A stretch of 64,000 bases of DNA from Sphagnum compactum. Lineage: Eukaryota; Bryophyta; Sphagnopsida; Sphagnales. Positions 38,012-51,529 of the stretch are shown here, one piece after another (the first letter of the stretch is position 1; each line of letters starts with the position of its first letter). A program made the translations under genes and the position numbers. The notes under the pieces were generated by a model, which was given only the letters and a program-made list of their open reading frames with translations, did not search any database and was not told where the DNA came from. The stretch is from assembly GCA_965153455.1 (NCBI GenBank), contig OZ234500.1, positions 16,739,579-16,803,578 of the forward strand, given 5' to 3'.

Positions 38012-38799
38012 CAAACATAGGACAAACACTTATGAACCCATGTACTAGGTAGTGGATGAGTTTGAGATTTCCAGCAGAAATACAAAAAGGTGTATCATAT
38101 GCTCTTAGTGGTGCCACAAAAACCAACACATAAAAAGGGGGGTTGCAAAATGTGGCAAAAAGCTACCAAAATTTCAAAAACAATAATTTTAATGTAGTCC
38201 TAGTAGTGTTGTAATGAGTGGCCAACTTATAGATTAAAAAATTTGAAATAATTCCAATTTAATTATACCCACTTCTAGAATTGTTCCCCCAAGTGGACCA
38301 AATTGCAATAATGGAAAAGAAAAAAGGACCTCATCAAAAGATCATGCCTAAGGCGACAACACCCTCATCCGAAGTAACCTAGGTATAAGGTATCACATAT
38401 CTTGCAAGTGGTTGTGGGTTCAATTGACCAGTTGTTGTTAAATAAAGGGCCTTTGTGGGTAGTCTCAATAGCACCCCTTGTCACTACTTTTATTCACACA
38501 TTAGATTTCCTTGCTATCCATGTGATAAAGGTTGCGTAATAATTTGTTGCAATGAAAAGAGTATCACTAGGCTATGTCTAGTGTATCAAATTTAACCCCT
38601 AATTGGCAGGTAGGCCCAATATGGCTGCCTATCAATGAGTAGGCTTACTGACTATGCCTTAGATTACACGAAAAAAACACATGTGGCATGTAGACCCACA
38701 CATCAAAAGTTCCGTAAATTAATGAAAACACAGCACCAGAATCTTGAGTTTGGTCATAAACCGGGTGAGATTGAAAACAAACCTGAAAAAAGTACCTTA

Positions 38800-39055
38800 G
38801 AATTCAAAGGGGGGAAGAAACTCAGAAAAGCATCAATTTTTTTGGTAAACCAAGTTTCATCCTATCTTTCCTTTTTCTTGAGCGCCTCCATTGCTGCTGC
38901 ATATATTTTCACCGCTCCTATCTGTACAATCACTATAACGACTCTCAAATCTTCTGCATTAAATGCTGAGTTTCAGCATTTCATACCCAGATTTAATAAA
39001 ATTTCCTTCCTTTGCGGATACTACTGAAAGAGGGGTTTGGGGGTGAAAGGAGACC
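38800..39055. repeat. Dispersed repeat, third copy of the foldback arm family
   Basis: The stretch around CTGCATTAAATGCTGAG and CATTTCATACCCAGATTTAA matches both arms of the element at 20700-21310. The upstream 38730-38780 text (CAGCACCAGAATCTTGAGTT) also recurs at about 58610. Confidence 0.6.
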
Positions 39056-41478
39056 CAAAGACAGGATGACTTCGCAGAAAAGTATAATGTCAATTAAGGT
39101 TAAAGCAAAATTCTGCCACGGGGTACTTTCAAATACAAAAACCGAATTTTGAAAAGTTTTCACGTGTAGGAGAAGGGCTTCAAATAGGTCACTTCCAGCT
39201 TTGGAGATACCATGGAGAGCAATAAGGGACTTATTTGGGGTTCTCCTAAATAAGGAAAAGTACACCTTCTTTTGTTTGGGGCTTGCCCTTTTCTTTATTC
39301 TAAAACAGGCAGTTTACCAAACCAGACTTTCCAGGGGTCTTATGAAATTGTAGAAGACCAATATTGAATTTCAAGGGCAGACTATTCTCGTAATACAAAG
39401 AGAAAAAAACATTGATGTTCTTTCTCACAAGGGAAGGAAGAAGAAAGTGAGTGGCAGGGTCCCACAGGGTCCCCTTAGACATACTCATCCTAGTGCATAG
39501 ATTCACTGCAGAACACAAGTGACATGCCCTTCTTTGCTTGCCGTCTTATGTTCCAAGTTCATCTTGTGTCGACTCATTTAGCTTCTACCTATTTGTGCAC
39601 CTCGTGGCACCTTGGTTAGTCCCAAAGTCTTGACTGCTTAGGAAGGACTCAGACTCTCTACTTAGACTTAATAGACTTCACTATCAAGATTAAGTCCTAG
39701 TCTAAACCGGAGCTAGCCATGGGCCTGATTCGAAGAGTTGGCCCAATTGGCCTTAAAGCCGAGCCAACCCCAGGTTGACTCAGGGGCCTCACAGACCCAA
39801 CTCCCAGTTGGTCTGATGAGGACTTCAACTGGAACAACTTGAATTGTCCTGGGGCCAACCCTCTTTTGGCAGCCTCGAAGCTTTAGAGGGTCAACTTCTA
39901 ATCATCCCAAACATTTTAACAGGCCAACCCCATTGAGTTGGCCCAAAACAACACTTAATTGTCTGTTGAGAATTTTAAGGGAACAATGCTTCGCACTATA
40001 ATCTTGAAAACAACCCCCCTAGTTGTCCTCTTGGTTTACAAGAGCTCGAACCTCACATTAGTGCCCCACTAAGGTGGTCTCAATATAAGGGCATGTCAAC
40101 AAGCCTCCTCAAGCACCTTCACGTTACATCCCTGGCCCAAAACCTCAGTGGTTCCTTCAGGTCAGGTTCTAAGTTCTCTAGATTTCAAGTTTTCTTTAAA
40201 ACTACCATTGAAACATACCGTGCTAGCGAATCCGCCTATTTTCAAAATTGAATTAGAACTTGAACAGAGGTGCTGCCTGCATTTTTAAAAAGTTCAGGTT
40301 CCCCGGGTACATAAGGACAATTCTATTGAAAACAATAAGTTAACTTGACCTTACATTTTAGACTGTGTGAGTGTGGAACAGTGGCATAAAAGCTACAACT
40401 ATTCTTCCTGGAATTCAATGAAGAGCTTCCTTTGCAGAAGAAAGTTGTAACTTGTTTCTGGTGGATGAACTGGGCTTGAAAGAGACAAATTGTCAAAAAG
40501 GTTACAGAATGGTGACAAGATGTAGTCGATCATTCAATTAATCAATGTCTGGCTCGAAGAATTTGCACGAATCTTAGGTAGTTAGTTCTAACCTCTAAAC
40601 ACCCAATAAGAAAGAGTTTCATTTCTTTAGGGATTTTCAATCAATGCCGAAAACAGTAATGTTTTTCAGTTTGCTGAGGCCATGTGGAGAGGGGTGGTCA
40701 TAGGCTCCAAATGGCATGCTGATCAGGTCAATCTCGATTACCTCTGTATGTGGGGGGTACTATGAAAACAAAACATGGAATGACTTTTGTGATATGAAAT
40801 GAAAGGAAAGGTTTGCTGAAACCCAAATAGGGATTCAATCATGTAAAGGACAGAATCAGCCAAACTTGTGATATTCCAAGGGGGGGACATGTAGGCCTCA
40901 CATGCTGAGGCTCTTCCACTTGCAATTCGTTGAATTTTTTTTGTGTGAGGCATCAATGAGTAAAACTTAACAATTTTTTACAATCCAATCAACTAACAAT
41001 ATGTAAAAGCCTCCAACAGGTGCCGAGTATTATTTGGGGCTTGACCTCCAAAGACAAAATATGAAAAGGGAACAAAAGCATCTTCATTTCATTTTGGTGC
41101 TACTAGTTGAAATTCTCCGGAATTTAGGGGTTAGTGTGTTTTAGTGCCAATACTCAAGGTGGGCGGCATCATGAATGTGTAACAAAATATTATCAAAATC
41201 TTGGTATCATTTTGTCTCTCCAGTGGGGGTCAGTAGTCAGTAGTACCTATATCACAAATAGTTCATGAGTCAGAGTGGCTTGTGCCCAACCTTAGCCCCA
41301 AGTGTAACAGGGGTTAGATCAGGGTTTCTTTTCAGGATTTTTGGAGATGAGATGATCAACTTGGATTGCCAATCCAAACCCCAAAATAAAGGCCATTTGA
41401 GCTCTGCTTATGTGTTTGGTACAGAAGTGAATGACCTACATACATTAAGGAAGTCGTAAATCCACCAGATGTTGCCAA
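39056..41478. other. Gene-poor region
   Basis: No exon seen. Around 39690-40150 the DNA is somewhat GC-richer with repeated CCAACCC/GTTGGCCC words. Around 40670-41060 several phrases (GGTCATAGGCTCCAAATGGC, TGACCTCCAAAG, GCATCAATGAGTA) recur at 56400-56740, which marks another dispersed non-coding repeat. Confidence 0.4.
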
Positions 41479-43190
41479 ATGGAGGAAACCCTTGATGATG
41501 AATATAGTCCTTTAATTCAAAATAAGACTTGGTGGGTAGATCATTTACCTCCAAATACGTCTCTAGTAACTTGCAAGTTGGTCCTTCATAAGAAATATAG
41601 TTTTGATGGGTCCATACTTAAATATAAAACTAACTCGATTTATGCTTCAAGGATTCTATTAAGAGCCCAAAATTGGTTACCATGAAACTTTTAGTCATGT
41701 AATCAAATTGTTTTTCTTCACAATTTTATTTTCCTTTGCTACAACCTTGGATCTTGAAGTTTACTAGATGGATGTCTATAAGACTTTTCTAAATGTCATT
41801 TTGCACAAAAAAATCTTCATACAACAACCTGAAGGTTATGTATAACAAGGTGTAGAAAATAAAGTAGGAAATTTGTTATGTGCTTTATATGGTCTAAAAC
41901 TATCTTTTCAGATATAATATGAAAAAATGGATTTTATCTATTAAGGATTGACTTTACCAAAAGCCAAGCTGACATCAACATATATATCCAATGAATTGGT
42001 GTAGCCTTTCTTTTCATAGGCCTATATGTTGATGACATTATATTAATGAGTAATGACCTAGCCTTGTTCACTTTCACAAAATAATCCTTGCATAGGGAAT
42101 TTGAGATAACCAACAATGAGGAAATTGCTTATTGCCTTCGTATCCAAATTAGACAAAATTGTAGACTTAAGCAAATACATTTATCCCAAGAAAAATATAT
42201 GAATGATAGATCTTGGTATGGTTTTAAATTGATTCATGCTGTCTTGTGACTTCTACGTTTCAAGCAAGTTTTAAACTGAACAAAAGTATGACACCCATTA
42301 TTGCCGAAGATGTAATTGTTATGAAAGATGTTCCTTTCAAAAGTGTTGTTGGAAATCTTATGCATGTTATGGTATGCACAAGGTCGGACCTTGCTTATTC
42401 CATTTCTCATGTTTCTCAATTCATGAATATTGTAATACCTTGGCCATTTCAACACATGTCTGTCAAATAATTAATTAATTTTGAAAAATTCATTTCAACA
42501 CATGAAACATTCTTAAATATTCACTATTTTTTTTCACAATATTTTTTGATTTGGAAGAAATAATTTTTGAAAATTTCAACATTTCTGAAAATAATATAAT
42601 TAGTGTCGAATTGGCCAAGGTAATAGGGTAATCTTGGAAAGGAACATTGGATTGCCACAAAAAAGGTTTTAAGGTACACTTACCCTTGGCATTATGTATT
42701 TTTATATTTTCACATTTTTCATTGGATGGTTTGATTCCAATTGGGCTAGAGACATCGATAATCAACAATCCATTATTGGTTATTTGTTTCAACATGCTAG
42801 GAGTCCCATCTTGTGGCAATCCAAGAAACAATCCCATTGAATACATGGCGTTTACAAGTGCAACTAAAGAAGCATTATGGATTTATCAATTAGTGTCTGA
42901 CCTTGGACTTATTATCCAACTTCCTATTTAGCTTATGTGTGACAATCAATCTTGTATTAAATTAGTGCAAAATCCAAAGTTCAATGAAAGATCGAAAGAA
43001 ATAGTTATTCACTTTCATTTTCTTTAAGAGCAAGCTGATGGGAAGTTGATAAAAAGGGTATTAATTCTATTATTGTAGCACAAAAATGAATTATAGATTT
43101 TTCACAAAAAGTCTTCGCCCACCAAAAACATGAAATCTATGTGATTCATAGTGGATTTCATTATGTCGAAGAGATTATTTAATGAAGCTT
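41479..43190 (+). pseudogene. Ty1/Copia pol remnant (reverse transcriptase and RNase H)
   Basis: The frame at 41479 begins EETLDDEYSPLIQNKTW and has LPPNTSLVTCKLVL, the start of a Copia reverse transcriptase. The catalytic box LYVDDIIL is at 42022-42045. FKSVVGNLMHVMVCTRSDLA (near 42330) and ATKEALWIYQLVSDLGL (near 42862) belong to the region running into RNase H, with CDNQSCIKLVQNP near 42941. Many stops and frame changes occur. A MITE interrupts it at about 42431-42630. Gag, integrase and LTRs were not recognised, so this is a truncated, inactive copy. Confidence 0.8.
42431..42630. mobile_element. MITE-like element, family A copy 3, inside Copia
   Basis: Ends TACCTTGGCCATTTCAACAC (42436) and, in reverse complement, TACCTTGGCCAATTCGACAC (from 42622) form a 20 bp inverted repeat with two mismatches. 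AAT occurs next to ACC/GGT on both sides, a possible 3 bp target duplication. The interior is AT-rich and related to the copies at 545-755 and 1031-1224. It splits the RNase H-side coding remnant. Confidence 0.7.
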
Positions 43191-44436
43191 AGTTTAGGGG
43201 GTTGTAGGAAGATAGATGGATGAAACCTCACTTCATTTATTTCATCCAAATTACTTTCTATTTGTAGTGATGTTAGTGAGTGCATTTAATAGTCGTGATT
43301 CTTGGAAAATTGTTTTTTCAAATGTTACTTTGTGAACATAAAATTTTGTAACATTCAATTATTGTAATGAATATAACACTTAATTTGCTCCTTGAAAATC
43401 ATAATAGTGTTAATATTGGATCTTTTTTTAAAAATCGTGAGTTTGGTACCTGATACTAGGGTCCAAGGCTGATTTTTTATTAGTATGAAGTAGGTATATA
43501 CTAGTGTTGGCCAGTTTTGGTCATGGTTCCTAGTTCGGTTATTGGTCACTTGGATTGTGGTGCCCAATTTAATTATTGGGTGTTTGGATTGTTGATTCAG
43601 AATTAAAATCAAAATTGATAATCAACCAAAAACTGGTCTTCAACTAAAACTAGATCTCAAAATCAAAACCAACCTCAAAACCCATTTTATATAGGTTTTC
43701 ACTTCTTTAAACTTTTTAAATCAATTCTTAAATTTTTTAAATATATAGAAATTAGGGTTAGACATGTTGTGAGTTTGAGGGAAAAAAAACAAGGTTTTGA
43801 ATAATAACAACATTACTTTTTAATTGGGGGGTGGGGTGGGTTTGACATTACGCATGTAGTTCTTACTTTTGGAACATGTATCAATTATGCAATTTTCTTA
43901 ATTTGATTTTTTTGGGGGTTTAGGCATGTAGTTGATATAGTTGGTCATATTGTTTTTGGTGGAACCATGCTAGTACTAGATAAGATCAATTTTGGGCTAT
44001 GTCTAAATATAAAACTCAATCTAATTTGGAATCAAACTTGTTTATCGTTTTTTTTTAAGCATTTGAAAATAGAGGTTTTGAAATGTGAAGAATTGGGTCC
44101 AAAATTGGACTAGAGATTTTATCAGAATTTTTTTAATTAAAAATTCTTGAACTAGAATTTTTAAATTTTCAAATAAACAACAAAGTTGAAAATTAGACTA
44201 GAGGTTCTTTTTAAAAAGTAAGAACCAACTTACATTGGTATATACTTGATATTGAGATTGGTTTAACCTTGGTATGAAGTTGGTATTAACCAGACACATA
44301 TTGATATAAGGTTAATATTACATCATGTTGCTAGAAGCAAGGTATTTTCATGAAGTTGAATTATCTCATGTCATACTAATATGGTTAGTTTTTAACCTTA
44401 TCTGCATACATGATATGATATTAATTTACTAAATAA
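43191..44436. other. AT-rich non-coding DNA
   Basis: No coding or transposon motif was recognised. It lies between the Copia remnant and the PIF/Harbinger element and may include a decayed Copia LTR. Confidence 0.4.
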
Positions 44437-46013
44437 GGGCATTTCCAATGTTCACATTAAACCCTATGTTAACTACACTTTCAAATGGTGATTTTTTAAA
44501 TCTCAAAAATTGCATCTCACTATTGAACTTGCACATCAAAATTGGGTGTTGGGTTTGAAAACTTTCTATTTGGTTCTACAAATTTTGCACACAAACCAAG
44601 ACCACACATAGAGCCATCAAATGTGTATGTTAACATCAACACTCATTGGTAGTGTGCCATGCGCAAAATACAGAATCATCCACCATCACTAAAACTCCAA
44701 GAACAACATTGTGTCAAAAGAAAGGAAATAATTTTTGTGTCGATGAAGAGTGATAGTAGTGTTACTCCATCCTGCACTTTCCACAAGACCCAATCACATG
44801 GAATGGGTAGAAGAACACAACATTTCGGGATAAGGTTTGTGATCACTACAACAAACGTCACTTGACAACATGTATAAAGAGGTTTGCAAGGTAGTTAGAA
44901 ATAAAATGGGGCACCATTAAACACAATGTGTCAAAATTTGTGGGGAATCACAAAGTTCATGTTCAAACACAATGCGAGTTTAGAATTAATGAAAATGACA
45001 TTCTATAAGAGGCTTTAAAACTTTACAAAAATACCATGATCACAAGACTTTCACATGTCTACATTGTTGGTTAAATTTGAAGGATGTATTTTGTTGGGTT
45101 GATGTGCATGAAAATGTAAAGAGAACTACACCCATGAAACACATGTTTGATACTTCCCAATTTGAAAGTTTTGGAATTGATCAAGGTGAAATAAAGATGG
45201 TGAACATTAGTCTTCCAACAATTGCTTCATCAAAATGTTTAACAAGTTGCAAGGCAAGCAAGGAGGTTGAAATAATATAAAAGTTGAAAGAAAAAGTGAC
45301 GTTAGCTCAAGCAAAGATGACAACATACATGGTTGTTTCCACTTTGAAAAATACAAACATCCTAGAAGATCAAAGTGTGATGGCAATTTTCACCTTGCTT
45401 GAAGATTCGTTGGTATTACCAAAGGTCAAAATATTTTGCACTTTGATGATATGAAGAACTCAATAAGATTTAGTCAAGTTGAATGTTGTTCTTGAATATT
45501 CATCAAGTTCCTCAATTGCACAACCTATAGCACCCAGCACACCTCTTCTAGTCAATGTAATTGATTATCTATAAATAGACATAGATTACATAGTTGTGCA
45601 ATCTCAAGACATTGTAGAGGAAAATGATGCAATTAGAAACAAGGGTAGGTCAACAATAGAAATTGCGTTTTCATTGTACCTCGTTGTTACTTCTTAAAGC
45701 TCATAAATGTTCAATGAACCCGAATTTATCATTGCACTTGTCAACTTGCAAAATGAAGAAAAAAATGATCAAAATCCTTATAGTCCAACTACTTGCAAAT
45801 GCATTCAAAGAGGAGAATCGAAAGTTACAAAATTGTGTTGACAACAAAAAAAAACTAAAACGCAAGAATCATTAGGTTGACGTATAAGTGTAGGTGATGG
45901 TAGAAGATGGGGCATGCATAGACTTTTAGGGCCAATGTAGCACATGTCATTGCCATAAACCCCTAGAAGATTTAGGTACATTGGTGTTTAAGGTTTTAAC
46001 ATTGGAGATGCCC
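44437..46013 (+). mobile_element. PIF/Harbinger element with ORF1 only
   Basis: Left end GGGCATTTCCAATGTT and reverse-complemented right end GGGCATCTCCAATGTT agree at 15 of 16 bases. TAA flanks both sides (44434-44436 and 46014-46016), the target duplication expected of this superfamily. The 1.6 kb interior holds a decayed Myb-like ORF1 and no DDE transposase, so the copy is non-autonomous. Its right edge lies about 10 bp from the start of a gypsy LTR. Confidence 0.85.
44680..45530 (+). pseudogene. Harbinger ORF1-like (Myb/NAM-associated) protein remnant
   Basis: Across shifting frames the text reads KKGNNFCVDEE, DPITWNG, NTTFRDKVCDHYNKRH, then LEIKWGTIKHNVSKFVGNHK and, after a stop, EALKLYKN and LHCWLNLKDVFCWVD. 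This order is that of plant Myb/SANT-like proteins with a NAM-associated C-terminal region, which PIF/Harbinger elements carry as ORF1, a DNA-binding partner of the transposase. Several stops and frame slips show it is dead. Confidence 0.7.
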
Positions 46014-46023
46014 TAAGTACCCA

Positions 46024-46998
46024 TGTGACCTAAATGGAACCCTAAAGAAAAAAGGTTAATCACTTTCTACCCTAAACTATTGACTGTTGATGGTGACATG
46101 TGATTGTTCACGAGCACACTGATCATGCGTTGCTTGAAATAGAGTTGTTTGTTTGCTTTGTTTTATGCTTACAAGTTTGCATTCATGGAAAAAAATAAAT
46201 GTGGGCACCTTGTTTCTCTTAATTTGGAGGATGACCTTGCTAGTAGTGTGGTTTTTGGTCTTTGTTCTTCATAACTTCTCATGGGATCAAGGAGCCAATT
46301 GGTGGACTAGATTGCGAAAGGATGAGTTGTTGTTACTATTTGAAGGTTGGTGTCGCTGTTCATGGGAATGGGGAAAAGACAATGATGAGGAAGAGAGCTA
46401 AGTATTTGATGCCTGATTAGGTGTTGTGAATAATAAAATGTTGATAGAAATGTAGGAGAGACGAATGTTGTTAATGCATATTATTGTTTTTCATAATTCT
46501 GCTGCATTGGAGAGACAATGTATTACGTAATAGTTTGTGTCATAAGCTGGTGGTGAAAGTGATGTATAATTCAAAGGATTTGTGAGCGACATCTTTTATG
46601 GCATTGTGCAAAGTGAGATGGGAATTGTGATATTGAGGGAGTGAATGCCTTTGTTGGTGCTCTAAGATGGGAATTCGTAGCAGTTCATTTGTCTGGGGTT
46701 GGGATTGAAACACATTAATTCTTTGATGCCTAAGATCTTGGGATAGTGATGGGGATTCCTTGCTTGTGAAAACTTCTTGGATTTTAGAGATAATGGGGAG
46801 TAGCAATGCCATACAATAGTCTACTGATGCTCAATGGGAGTGACTCCAAAGCGTTCTAATTCACCTAAGCTTTAAGTTTTAGAAGTTAGGTTTGTGTAGA
46901 TTAATGGAGTCAAGGTTGTAAGTTGTAACATGTTTAGATAAGACTACTCGAATAGAGAGTGTGTTTTGGTACCACTTTTTATGTTAACCCTTCTTTTT
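46024..46998 (+). repeat. Gypsy 5' LTR
   Basis: Begins TGTGACCTAAATGGAACC and ends near CCACTTTTTATGTTAACCC with a following T-rich stretch. It is matched across its length by 52626-53590. Shared landmarks are GATGGTGACATGTGATT, CAATTGGTGGACTAGATTGC and GATGAGTTGTTGTTA. Exact ends are estimated. Confidence 0.8.
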
Positions 46999-49080
46999 GG
47001 GTTCAAAGCAGGTTTAGTCTAAGATAAGTATGAAGTAAGATGTGATGCAATGTAAGGCAAGAAGAACCGAATCATTTAGTCATGACCTGTTTTGATGAAT
47101 ATACTTATGTTATCATGACTGATATTCAAGGAATTCATGAGCAACAAACTTGTAAAAGTTTTGATGAACCAGCCATTTTAGAAGCCCCACAAGTTGGCTT
47201 AGTAGTATTAAGGATTATGGATTTTGGTGTGGTTACTATGATAGGTTTTGAGGGTGAAAACACACCACACTATCCATAAAACGTTGTCACAAGGCAATTT
47301 TTGCAAGATTTTAGAATTTGTAATTGGCCATGTGATTAAAAATAATTGACTAAAATGAAAGACGATTCAACACTACAATGTAATATATATTTTATAATCA
47401 CATTGTATGAATTTCATGGATAATTTTTGAATAACCATAACATAATGGACTTTCAAAGGAATACCTAAAACCCTGTAACAATCCATAATCAATGAGTATG
47501 GATTCCATGCACTTTCATATATCTTTTAAAAATGAGTAAATGATTCAATAGTAATATGATGTGATAACATTGATACCAAGGAGCAATTTTGGAAGGATTT
47601 TGATGATCAAATTTTTTTATGTACCTTGAATTATGGTTTTTTTTAATAAGTCCTTTATTTAGCAAAACTAATAGTTTAGAAGCTCATCTTTCAAATTTTA
47701 GTTCTCCATAAAGTACACTAGGGTTGAAGTTTTTTTAATAATAAATTTTTAATGTTAACTTGTAAAACGACTTGTGTGAATCAAGGTATTTTGCCTTCAC
47801 ACTACCTTCACAGTGTTAATTTAGGTAATTATGGACTTTCGCATGTGTTTAAAAGTGTTACACCTTAGTGTGCTTTCACCTTTGATCTAGTAGAAGCACA
47901 AGTGGGTGGCATTGCCATTAAAACCATGCACAAAGGATTCATCTCCAGGACATAGATCTAGACCAAAATGCGAGATGGACCAAGTGGATGGCATATTACA
48001 GAGCAATTCCAACACTAATTCCATTCCACAGCATACCTTACGTAGACATTTTGGATCTAATTTCTTGAGGATTGAAAAAGTACTTAGAGTGGGAGATATT
48101 TGGGTACCTCATTATGCTAACTCTCCTAATCATTTTACCCATTTCTTTATACCTGGTGTTGAAGTATTATTTTAGGCAAGAGACAAAATTCTCAGAATTG
48201 AAGTTACTAGACAGCCTTCACAATTGTTGTGTTGGAGATTATGTTAAGATGTTAGACTTAAATTCAAATGGCCATTGGATAGTTCAAATGAACAAATCTT
48301 TTCCCCTGCCCCAATTGCTTTTCAAGATCTTACCCCCATATATAATTAAAGGAAAACAATAATAGTTTTTTGGATAATGAAATACAAAAGCCCTTGTTTG
48401 TTTGAATGGTGATCATGAGTTTCAAGAATCATAATGGCATTCTATCATTTGATGAAATTTCATTTCCAAGGGAACCTAGTGTTGGGACAGTGGTTATCCG
48501 AATCATTGGATTCACATCAATAATCATAATTGGATTTGATCCAAGTATTGTTGAAGTTAGAGGCCTTATAGTTGGAGTAATGCAATCAAGATTTTTCGTG
48601 AAAGTTGCATCGTGGATTAAAACCAAACTAGGGATTGATGGATGGTAGTGGTCCCTTGTACAAACCCAACAAGCTAGGTTCTTCTACACTGTTTCATGGC
48701 CCTTTGGAGAGTATTGAACAATAGTGAATAGTTAGAGAATTGAATTCCTCTATGCTTAGATTAGAGGATATATGGGTTTTAATAGAAGTAGAAATAAAGT
48801 CTTGTTGTGTCTAGTTTTATAGACTTGAGATTGACAACAAGATCAGAATTGGAGACAATGTACTCAAGTAGGAATTCACATCTTCTATGTTTGATCTTTT
48901 CTAAGGGTTTGTATGGCAAATTGGGTTGGGGATTTGGTGGAAAAAGTGATATATGTTTTAGTATTAGGATAAACGACAACATAATTAGGGTAATAAGATC
49001 CACAAAAAAAAAGAGGTATCTAAAACAGATGACTTAAAATAGATATTTCCTTGCTAGGAATTTTTGTTTTCATCAAAATG
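46999..49080 (+). other. Gypsy leader region, uncertain content
   Basis: Lies between the 5' LTR and the first clear Gag motif. Small frames (47082-47279, 47906-48175, 48406-48648) are unrecognised. It may include insertions of other repeats. Confidence 0.4.
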
Positions 49081-49530
49081 ACCAGCCCTAAGGGGATGGA
49101 TGAATTGTTCTGGGAAAAAATGTAGAAGATGTGTTTGATTGGGTAGAGAGATTGTAGATGGCAACAAAGGTTCATGAGTATGATGAGGAAAAGTTTTTAA
49201 AGATTGCTAAACTCAACCTCTCAGGGAAGGCCAAGGATTGGTACAGGAGATTGAACCCTACACCATTGGATTGGCAGACCTTGCGGATTCAAATGTTGGC
49301 CAAGTACGGGGTGTATGATGGAGGAGACTTGAGAGTGAAAATGGATGTTATCAAGCAAGAGCCTAGACAACAGGTTCAAAGTTAAAATGATAGATTGGAA
49401 CGTCTATTTGTGAGAGGAAGGATCCTGGAGGTTGAAAGGACGAGGCGGTTTCTGGCACATCTTAGACCATAAATTAGGAAGCTTTGTGTGGTATGCACCT
49501 ATATGGACATGGATCCAATTCTACTGAAGT
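49080..49530 (+). pseudogene. Gypsy Gag remnant
   Basis: The frame at 49158-49385 has LNLSGKAKDWYRRLNPTPLD and LRIQMLAKYG, the L-x-G-x-A-x-x-W-Y core of retrotransposon Gag proteins, followed after a stop by NDRLERLFVRGRI. Stops interrupt both ends. Gag forms the particle that packages element RNA. Confidence 0.75.
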
Positions 49531-49829
49531 ATCTCTAGATGGCAACAGATGGATGGAAATCTATTCTAGGATCAATTCAATCTTCGATTGACAGAGCGAT
49601 AGAACCGAAAATTTGATTCTTGCAACAGTATCAAAATATTTTTACTTGGCATAAAAGAGGATTGGGTATTTGTAACATGGGAGAACACACTATAGATATT
49701 TAGGGGTTTTCGCCTAGTAGGATTACTTAGAAGATTATCCTTTTGGGAAGAAGTTGAGGTGAACCGCCATATACAAGCACTTGTGCAATTGGGAAAGATG
49801 AACAAAAGCATGTCCGAATACGCTTGTAG

Positions 49830-50990
49830 AGTTATGCTTATAGTAAAGAAAGATGGAAGTAGGAGGTTTTGTGGTGACCACCAACCTTTGAATGCCTAGA
49901 TTAAACGAGATTATTTTCCCATGCCTTTAATAGAAGATGTACTAACAGAATTTGGGAAGTCCTCATGGTTCTCCGCTTTGGATCTACAATTGGGTTTTTG
50001 GCAAATCAAGATGGTAGATGAAGATGTCCTGAAAACTGCTATAATCACCAAAACAAGGCTTTTTGAGTGGAACGTGATTTTATTTGGATTGAAGAATGCA
50101 AGAAGCCCATTCTCTAGGACCATGGCAGAAGTATTTTAAAAATGGATTGACTAATTCCTTAAATTTTTTGTGGATGATGTCAACATCCACAATAATGATT
50201 GATTGGAATGAACATTTGGAGCACCTTAGGTTGGTTTTTGAAAGGTTGAGGTCTGTTAACCTAAGGTTGAACCCAAGAAAATGTTGTCTTGGGGCTTGGG
50301 AGATTGTTTTTTTTGGGGCATGTGGTTAATGAACAAGGATCAAGACCATATCCAACAAAGGTGTGTGTTGTTTCTAGCTTTCCAATTCCTTCATCCATCA
50401 CGAATGTGCGGGCCTTTTTGGGGTTCATCAGATATTACAAAACATTTATCTAGGGGTATGCTAGAATTATTCGTCCCTTATTTGATTTGACTAGGAAGGA
50501 TATGTTGTTCTAGTGGATTCTTCGGTGTCAATCGACATTTGATACCTTGAAGCAAAAGCTATTGGAGGCTCCTATGCTTACTAGACTAATTTTTTTGAAA
50601 ACATTCATACTAGATGTTGACTGGTCAATAAAGGGAATTAGGGCTATTCTTTCACAAACGACTAGAAGATAAAAACAGATAATCACATATGTTAATAAAT
50701 GTTTAACCCCTCTGTAAAAGCGCTACCACCCCATGGAGAGAGAGTGTTATGCATAGGGGATTATGCATTCCAGACAATTTTCACATTAGACCTTTTTTTG
50801 TTGAGGGTGAATCACAAGCCTTTGGAATGGCTGACCACAATCTATGATGCAAACGGTAGAAGGGGTAGGTGGATCTCTATGCTACAAGATTTCCATTTCA
50901 AGATTTTCCACCGCACTGGGAATAAACATGCAAATGTTGATGCATTAAGTAGAAACCTCATTTTCATTTCAGATGAAGAATAGGATTTCC
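49830..50990 (+). pseudogene. Gypsy reverse transcriptase and RNase H remnant
   Basis: RT motifs in order are MLIVKKDGSRRFCGDH, DYFPMPLIEDVL, SALDLQLGFWQIKM, LFGLKNA and the catalytic box FFVDDVNI near 50166 (the usual Y is F). HLEHLRLVFERL follows. The RNase H part has ILDVDWSIKGI (near 50608) and a tail reading FHRTGNKHANVDALSRN (near 50905). Frame changes and stops break the chain several times. Confidence 0.85.
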
Positions 50991-51529
50991 AAGTGGAAAA
51001 ATCGGATTAAGTTGTATCTGGTTCCAAGACTGTAACAAATGCATCAGTGAAATTCATGGTTGGTACATCTAATGGACATGGGGTACCAAGGATATTTACC
51101 TTGTCTGAAGCATTAGAAGAGTTTCCACTGGAAACATCAAATGGAGTCAACCAGGAAAAAATGGTTAAAGAACAGGAATTGGTTTTGGGAAATATGTTTG
51201 AAAAGGTGCCTCCAAATTATATAAAGAAGAAATTTACATCTATTGATTATGAACAGATGGTGATGGAGGTACAATAGGATGTTGATGAAGGAATGAGGAT
51301 TGCGAAATTTGATTTAGAGTTTGATCAAGAAAGTTCAGACACTCAAAAGTGTTTGGATATTTGGAAGGATGTCAACTGCATGAAACTATTGATAGGAAGA
51401 GACATTAATTTTGGTATTTTTGATTCTGCAGAAAAGGACACTGCAAAACGGAGGGTTATGAAATATAATTGGCACAATGATGTGTTGATGTTTCATAACT
51501 TAATGGTACATATACTTGAAGAAAGAGAA

